This document shows, in pieces, positions 1 through 7,321 of a stretch of DNA of 7,321 bases. The notes below the pieces were generated by a model. The model ran no database searches and was not told where the DNA came from. It saw nothing but the letters and a program-made list of their open reading frames with translations. The translations under genes were made by a program, and so were the position numbers. Source of the stretch: an uncultured Prevotella sp. (lineage in GTDB: Bacteria; Bacteroidota; Bacteroidia; Bacteroidales; Bacteroidaceae); assembly GCA_945827565.1 (NCBI GenBank), contig CALZNR010000060.1:1-7321 (forward strand), read 5' to 3'. The first letter of the stretch is position 1. Every line of letters starts with the position of its first letter.

Positions 1-32
1 TAAATCTGCTCGAAGATAGAACAAAATCCCAT

Positions 33-40
33 CAAAGCTA
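33..40 (-). promoter_or_regulatory. Possible -7 promoter element for a gene beyond the left edge
   Basis: On the minus strand this reads TAGCTTTG, which fits the Bacteroidetes -7 consensus TAnnTTTG. It lies beyond the uxaB terminator and points out of the window, so it could start the next minus-strand gene. I find no TTG/TTTG at the expected -33 distance. An 8-base motif with two free positions is common in A/T-rich DNA, so this is weak. The rest of positions 1-92 shows no coding frame I can support. Confidence 0.2.
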
Positions 41-92
41 ATTTATAGAACCTACTTTAAGGTAAGAACAGGAGTGCGAGAGGGGTGCACAT

Positions 93-135
93 TGAAAAAT
101 CAGAGTGAGGATACACCACACATACCCTCACTCTG
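93..135 (-). terminator. Rho-independent terminator of uxaB
   Basis: The minus strand has a perfect 10-bp inverted repeat, CAGAGTGAGG at 135-126 and CCTCACTCTG at 110-101. The 15-base spacer begins and ends with GTAT, so four further A-U and G-U pairs could lengthen the stem and leave a 7-base loop. The stem is followed at once by ATTTTTC (100-94). It starts 25 bases after the uxaB stop codon. Stem, loop and T-run make a textbook intrinsic terminator for minus-strand transcription. On the plus strand the following bases (TTAAGTTTAG) are a poorer T-tract, so it is probably mainly one-directional. Confidence 0.9.
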
Positions 136-160
136 TTAAGTTTAGCAGTCAAAACCAGAA

Positions 161-1600
161 TTAAAGAATGGTTTTAACAGCTTCAAGCATACCTTTTTCC
201 TGAATAAGGTCAACGTATGTCTTTACCAATGCGTTCAGTCCCTTGATCTCATTGAGGTTTTCTGACCAAATAAACTCTGCACCAAGTACACCGTCAACAA
301 GCTTCTGGGTGTCGTTGGTAGCCCACAACTCTTTCAGCAAATCCATGATTTCCTGAGCATCGTTGGGCACAATTTCCACACCGTCTTCACGTTTGCCACC
401 CTTGTAATAGGTGATAATGGCAGCCAAACCGAATACCAGACCTGCAGGCAGTTCACCCTTGCGCTCCAAGTATGTCTTCACTCCGGGTAAGTCACGAGCA
501 CAGAACTTGGGGAAGGAGTTCAGCATGATGCTTGTTACCTGATGATCTACATACGGATTATCGAAACGCTCCAACACATCGTGTGCAAACTTCTCCAGCT
601 CATCCATAGGAAGATCGAGTGTCTGCATCAACTCCTCAAACTGCACTTTGTGGATGTACTTGCTGATAACTTCATGGTGGCAGGCATCTCTTACGATATT
701 AACACCACTCAAGAATGCTACAGGCGACAAAACAGTGTGAGGACCATTCAGCAATGTAACCTTGCGCTTGTGATATGGTTCTTCAGAAGGTACAAAGAGC
801 ACATGCAATCCTGCCTTGTCTGCGGGGAACTCGTTTGCCACTTCTTTAGGTGCTTCAATAACCCACAAGTGGAATGTTTCTGCCTGTACCACCAGATTGT
901 CACGGTAACTGATTTTTTCCTGAATCTCAGCAATCTCCTTTCTGGGGAAACCAGGAACAATACGGTCCACCAATGTGGCATATACTCCACAACTGTTCTC
1001 GAACCATGCCTTAAATTCAGCGGGCAATTGCCACAGTTCGATGTACTTGTAGATGCACTCTTTCAGTACATGACCATTCAGGAATATCAATTCGCAGGGG
1101 AATATAATCAAACCTTTAGAGGGGTCTCCATTGAATGTCTGCCAGCGACGATACAGCAACTGTACCAATTTTCCGGGATAAGAAGATGCAGGAGCATCTG
1201 TGAGTTTACATTCTGGATCGAAAGCAATACCAGCCTCTGTGGTGTTTGAAATAACGAACCTGATTTCGGGCTGATCAGCCAAAGCCATAAATGCCTGATT
1301 CTGTGTGTATGGATTCAATGCACGGCTAATTACGTCTATTCTTTCAAGCGTATTGACTGGCTGTCCGTTCTCACGTCCTTGAAGGTTAACATGGTACAAA
1401 CAATCCTGGCCATTCAACCAATCCACCATACCACGTTCAATAGGCTGTACAACCACAACAGATCCGTTGAAATCTGTTTTTTGGTTCATATTCCAAATAA
1501 TCCAATCAACAAAAGCACGGAGGAAGTTACCTTCACCAAATTGGATGATTTTCTCCGGCATAACGCTCTTTGGAGCAAAATGTTTGTTTAACGGTTTCAT
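161..1600 (-). CDS. uxaB: Tagaturonate reductase (altronate oxidoreductase)
   Basis: A 479-residue cytoplasmic enzyme that reduces D-tagaturonate to D-altronate with NADH, the second step of the galacturonate isomerase pathway (UxaC, UxaB, UxaA, then KdgK and Eda). It belongs to the polyol-specific long-chain dehydrogenase family (mannitol dehydrogenase family). The N-terminal dinucleotide-binding motif FGEGNFLRAF is at residues 21-30. SNTTEAGI at 118-125 and CELI at 169-172 match what I remember of E. coli UxaB more closely than UxuB or mannitol dehydrogenase. The family's catalytic set K-x4-N-x2-H is visible as K280, N285, H288. Length equals that of the family (E. coli UxaB is about 483), so the gene looks complete. 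The ATG start directly precedes the UxaB-like N-terminus (MKPLNK). A promoter lies about 40 bases upstream and a strong terminator follows, so it appears to be a single-gene unit. The UxaA, UxaC and KdgK genes are not in this window. Confidence 0.96.
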   Translation of the reverse strand: MKPLNKHFAPKSVMPEKIIQFGEGNFLRAFVDWIIWNMNQKTDFNGSVVVVQPIERGMVDWLNGQDCLYHVNLQGRENGQPVNTLERIDVISRALNPYTQNQAFMALADQPEIRFVISNTTEAGIAFDPECKLTDAPASSYPGKLVQLLYRRWQTFNGDPSKGLIIFPCELIFLNGHVLKECIYKYIELWQLPAEFKAWFENSCGVYATLVDRIVPGFPRKEIAEIQEKISYRDNLVVQAETFHLWVIEAPKEVANEFPADKAGLHVLFVPSEEPYHKRKVTLLNGPHTVLSPVAFLSGVNIVRDACHHEVISKYIHKVQFEELMQTLDLPMDELEKFAHDVLERFDNPYVDHQVTSIMLNSFPKFCARDLPGVKTYLERKGELPAGLVFGLAAIITYYKGGKREDGVEIVPNDAQEIMDLLKELWATNDTQKLVDGVLGAEFIWSENLNEIKGLNALVKTYVDLIQEKGMLEAVKTIL

Positions 1601-1641
1601 AAAATTATGTGTTAGTCTGTAAATGATTTGTTTCGTAGTTG

Positions 1642-1671
1642 CAAAGATATACTTTTCCGTTGTAATAACAA
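1642..1671 (-). promoter_or_regulatory. Bacteroidetes-type promoter of uxaB
   Basis: On the minus strand, TTG at 1671-1669 is followed after 19 bases by TATCTTTG at 1649-1642. This matches the Bacteroidetes primary-sigma pattern of a -33 TTG/TTTG and a -7 TAnnTTTG with about 19-21 bases between. The predicted transcript starts near 1636, giving a leader of about 35 bases before the uxaB ATG at 1600. The leader is A/T-rich and has no Shine-Dalgarno-like sequence, as is normal in this phylum. Confidence 0.75.
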
Positions 1672-1694
1672 TAAAATAAAGGATAAAATTAACA

Positions 1695-1708
1695 CGTTAC
1701 CGATTACG
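1695..1708. promoter_or_regulatory. Possible LacI-family operator upstream of uxaB
   Basis: CGTTACCGATTACG is an imperfect palindrome centred on a CG step; 10 of 14 positions obey the symmetry. The central CG and the GTTACCG half resemble LacI-family operators such as that of E. coli GntR (roughly GTTACCGGTAAC). It lies about 24 bases upstream of the -33 element of the uxaB promoter and 34 bases after the stop of the transporter gene. Hexuronate genes are often controlled by LacI- or GntR-family regulators, so a role in galacturonate response is plausible. This is inference from one site; no regulator gene is in the window. Confidence 0.3.
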
Positions 1709-1742
1709 AACTCCCATGGGTCCGAAGAAGTTGGCAAACTGT

Positions 1743-3356
1743 TTATTTGATATTTGGTTCTTCAAGACCTAATCCTTTTTTCTTGTCAACAAGTTTCAGT
1801 GTTATTCCTATGGCAAGTGCAGCCACACCTAATCCGGCAAGCATAATCAGCGGTGCCGTATAATCGAGTTGTGTGGCATCTTCAACCCCAGGGTTTGTAA
1901 CGATAAGTACCTTTCCGATAAGGAGAGGGAAGAGCCACAAACCAATATTTTGTATCCAGAAGATAAGGGCATATGCCGAACCGATTACCTTTGCATCAAC
2001 CAACTTGGGAACGCTGGGCCAAAGTGAGGCGGGAACCAAAGAGAAAGAAGCTCCTAAAATAAGGATGGTAAGATAGGCCACGATGACACCTCCCACCTGA
2101 TTACCCCTGAATTGCGGAAGAACGAATGCAAAGGTGAGGTGACATGCTATCAGTAAAAGCGAACCCAGTACCAGCATACTTGCTGCTTTGCCTTTATGGT
2201 CAACGTATTTGCCTAAAACAGGGGTGATGCCCACCGCCAACAAAGGGAATACTGCAAAGATAGACTCAGCAGACTGTCTCATATATCCTATGTAGCAATA
2301 TGAAATCAAGGCTATTACAGAAACTGTAAGCGTAGCACTCTTCAGCTTTTTGTCGCTGAGGAAATTGAAGGTGAATGCTGTGGCTGCCACTATCAGCATA
2401 ATGATGTACTGTATGTAGATGATGCTCTCTGAAGCCCAGAGGGATGTTTCGGGCACAGCACTGAAGGTAAGATTGCATTGGAGCATGTTGACAGCATATT
2501 TCTGGAACGGGAAGATGGCAGAGTAATAAAGTACACAGAGCAAAGACACCAGCCAGAAGCCCATGGAGGTAAGAATCTGACCAAGGTCAGAAATCTTGAA
2601 AGGATCATCCTTCTCTTCCGCTTCACCTGTTTGCTCATCCAATCGTTTGTCCATGAAGAAATAAACCACCAGCATGATGAGTGCAATGCACAGCAACACC
2701 ACGCCAAATGCTACAGAACGAGAAACGTCAATCTTGCCTCCCAATGTGGCAAAGAACGGTGAGAAAATCATACAAGTAGCAACACCGAGGCGTGCCAATG
2801 CCATCTCGGAACCCATTGCCAATGCCATTTCACGACCTTTAAACCATTTGACAATTCCTCGGCTTACTGTGATACCGCCCATCTCTGCACCGCAGCCGAA
2901 CAGCATGAAGCCCAGCGCTGCCAACTTGGCTGAAGAGGGCATCCCTTCATAAAAGGGTGACACGCCCAATTGTTCAAACACAGGAATATGGTTCAGATGA
3001 TTGGTAAACCACACGCTGAGTTCACTGCCGATAAAACTCTCACTTACGGCATACCACTTGACAAGTGCTCCAGCAAGCATTACGCCTCCAGAGAGCAGTG
3101 CTGTAAAACGTACGCCCATTTTGTCCAGTATGATACCGGCAAAAATAAGAAAAAAAACAAAAACATTAAGAAAGGTCTCTGCTCCTTGCATGGTGCCAAA
3201 GGCATCAGAGTCCCAATTCCTTTCGCTTTGCATCAACGCCTTGATAGGAGAGAGGATGTCCATGAAAATGTAGGCACAAAACATGGCAAGTGCCAAAAGT
3301 AGCAGAGCCGTCCAGCGCAGGGCTGCAGAATCTCGTAAAGTTGTAGTTGGTTTCAT
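1743..3356 (-). CDS. MFS transporter, MFSD1-like, with two extra membrane segments
   Basis: A 537-residue inner-membrane carrier of the major facilitator superfamily. The N-terminal half has about six hydrophobic segments (first at 14-33) and the MFS motif A (GIILDKMGVR, 74-83), then RGIVKWFKGRE at 166-176. A hydrophilic acidic loop spans about 236-253. The C-terminal half shows YYSAIFPF (277-284), a second motif-A copy (GKYVDHKGK, 382-390), LWPSV (445-449) and QNIGL (469-473). From memory these C-terminal motifs resemble animal MFSD1, a lysosomal dipeptide carrier, more than sugar-acid carriers. Between the YYSAIFPF segment and the second motif A there are two more hydrophobic stretches than I expect (about 310-334 and 340-359), suggesting 14 rather than 12 segments. 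ATG 3356 is chosen because it directly precedes the first membrane segment; an in-frame ATG at 3497 would place the upstream gene's terminator inside the gene. Substrate unknown. I found no convincing promoter in the leader (3357-3460) and no terminator after the gene. Confidence 0.85.
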   Translation of the reverse strand: MKPTTTLRDSAALRWTALLLLALAMFCAYIFMDILSPIKALMQSERNWDSDAFGTMQGAETFLNVFVFFLIFAGIILDKMGVRFTALLSGGVMLAGALVKWYAVSESFIGSELSVWFTNHLNHIPVFEQLGVSPFYEGMPSSAKLAALGFMLFGCGAEMGGITVSRGIVKWFKGREMALAMGSEMALARLGVATCMIFSPFFATLGGKIDVSRSVAFGVVLLCIALIMLVVYFFMDKRLDEQTGEAEEKDDPFKISDLGQILTSMGFWLVSLLCVLYYSAIFPFQKYAVNMLQCNLTFSAVPETSLWASESIIYIQYIIMLIVAATAFTFNFLSDKKLKSATLTVSVIALISYCYIGYMRQSAESIFAVFPLLAVGITPVLGKYVDHKGKAASMLVLGSLLLIACHLTFAFVLPQFRGNQVGGVIVAYLTILILGASFSLVPASLWPSVPKLVDAKVIGSAYALIFWIQNIGLWLFPLLIGKVLIVTNPGVEDATQLDYTAPLIMLAGLGVAALAIGITLKLVDKKKGLGLEEPNIK

Positions 3357-3448
3357 TTTTATGAGTGTAATGTTATAGTTTGAATCTAAAAAATGTCTAT
3401 AGTCTTTGGTTCTCCATACATACTGGAGCATGTGTTTATGCTTGGGAA

Positions 3449-3489
3449 CAAACGATAAGAGGGGCGCTTCTTTAGGTAAGATGCGCCCC
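3449..3489 (-). terminator. Intrinsic terminator after yidC
   Basis: On the minus strand GGGGCGC (3489-3483) pairs with GCGCCCC (3467-3461). Inside this 7-bp GC stem, after a single A/A mismatch, TCTT pairs with AAGA, leaving a 5-base loop ACCTA. The bases that follow (TCTTATCGTTTG) are T-rich but interrupted, so termination may be partial. It begins 15 bases after the yidC stop codon and so marks the end of the pyrG-yidC unit. Some read-through into the transporter gene is possible, since no promoter for that gene stands out. Confidence 0.75.
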
Positions 3490-3504
3490 ACAATCATCTA
3501 TTTT

Positions 3505-7088
<3,584 letters not shown>

Positions 7089-7124
7089 TCATTGTTGAAA
7101 TGACAAAAATATGCCAAAAATAAG

Positions 7125-7132
7125 TACCTTTG
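7125..7132 (+). promoter_or_regulatory. -7 element of the divergent plus-strand gene
   Basis: TACCTTTG, followed by CA, is a very typical Bacteroidetes -7 element (TAnnTTTG). Two TTG triplets at 7092-7097 are 27-30 bases upstream, longer than the usual 19-21, so the -33 element is weak or degenerate. The predicted transcription start (about 7137-7140) falls on or beside the ATG at 7138, which would leave almost no leader. Confidence 0.55.
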
Positions 7133-7137
7133 CAGCC

Positions 7138-7321
7138 ATGTACCCGATAATAGGCAATTTACATCCCGCTTATTTGCTTGGACTCCTCATGCTTTTTGCT
7201 GGCACTCAAGATGTCTTGGGGGGGCGCCACACATCAAGTAAACGTGATTCCCTCAGAATCTTCCAGGCTTACACTGACTCCCTGCAGAATGTCAGGGAAA
7301 AGGTGTATGACCTGTCTCTTA
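7138..7321 (+). CDS. Start of an unrecognised, probably exported protein (cut by window edge)
   Basis: An open frame of 61 codons runs from ATG 7138 to the window end without a stop. The deduced start MYPIIGNLH is followed by a hydrophobic stretch, AYLLGLLMLFAG (residues 11-22), then by a polar, charged region with TSSKRDSLR (33-41) and YTDSLQNVREK (46-56). This looks like a signal peptide or N-terminal anchor followed by an envelope or periplasmic domain, but the n-region carries no Lys or Arg. An in-frame ATG at 7111 would add nine residues including a lysine (MPKISTFAA), yet the -7 element at 7125-7132 lies downstream of it. A third ATG at 7189 would remove most of the hydrophobic stretch. 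The gene is divergent from pyrG. I do not recognise the family from so short a fragment. Confidence 0.6.
   Translation, partial: MYPIIGNLHPAYLLGLLMLFAGTQDVLGGRHTSSKRDSLRIFQAYTDSLQNVREKVYDLSL
7218..7224 (+). repeat. Run of seven G residues inside the divergent gene
   Basis: Seven consecutive G residues lie at codons 27-29 of the plus-strand frame, just after the predicted signal or anchor segment. With seven G the frame stays open to the window end. The run is directly visible; any role as a slippage site is inference. Confidence 0.85.

Noticed and set aside
542..1249. 235-codon open frame on the plus strand
   Set aside because: Entirely antisense to uxaB, with Cys/Gln/His-rich content and no recognisable motif; a shadow of the real gene.
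1713..1720. CCCATGGG palindrome after the transporter gene
   Set aside because: Only 8 bases, no loop-forming spacer and no T-run behind it, so it is neither a terminator nor a clear operator.
3412..3428. Small hairpin (CTCCA/TGGAG, 7-base loop) in the transporter leader
   Set aside because: A five-pair stem is expected by chance, and it has no T-run or alternative structure that would suggest an attenuator or riboswitch.

Overview
The window looks like a piece of a Bacteroidales chromosome, probably from the Bacteroides/Prevotella group. The pointers are promoter elements of the Bacteroidetes type (TAnnTTTG), A/T-rich leaders without clear Shine-Dalgarno sequences, a roughly 535-residue CTP synthase followed by a Bacteroidetes-type YidC with a long periplasmic domain, and moderate GC content. 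The genus assignment is inference; no rRNA or other marker gene is present.

Layout, right to left along the minus strand, which carries nearly everything. At 7016-5409 is pyrG (CTP synthase, GTG start). It overlaps by 4 bp with yidC (5412-3505, membrane protein insertase). A GC-rich hairpin terminator at 3489-3461 closes this pair. After a leader of about 100 bp comes a polytopic MFS transporter (3356-1743) that resembles the MFSD1-type branch and seems to carry two extra membrane segments. A 142-bp gap follows with a good Bacteroidetes promoter and a possible LacI-type operator. It drives uxaB (1600-161, tagaturonate reductase), which ends in a strong intrinsic terminator at 135-93. Positions 1-92 hold no recognisable gene, only a weak -7-like motif at 33-40. 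On the plus strand, a divergent gene begins at about 7138 and runs off the right edge; it encodes a probably exported or membrane-anchored protein that I do not recognise.

How the genes relate: pyrG and yidC are housekeeping genes (nucleotide synthesis; membrane protein biogenesis) and look translationally coupled. uxaB belongs to galacturonate (pectin) catabolism and sits in its own transcription unit, so it is physically next to the MFS gene but not obviously linked to it in function. I see no mobile element, CRISPR array, tRNA, rRNA or defence system. The window reads mainly as ordinary core genome, with some regulatory and membrane-protein details worth checking.
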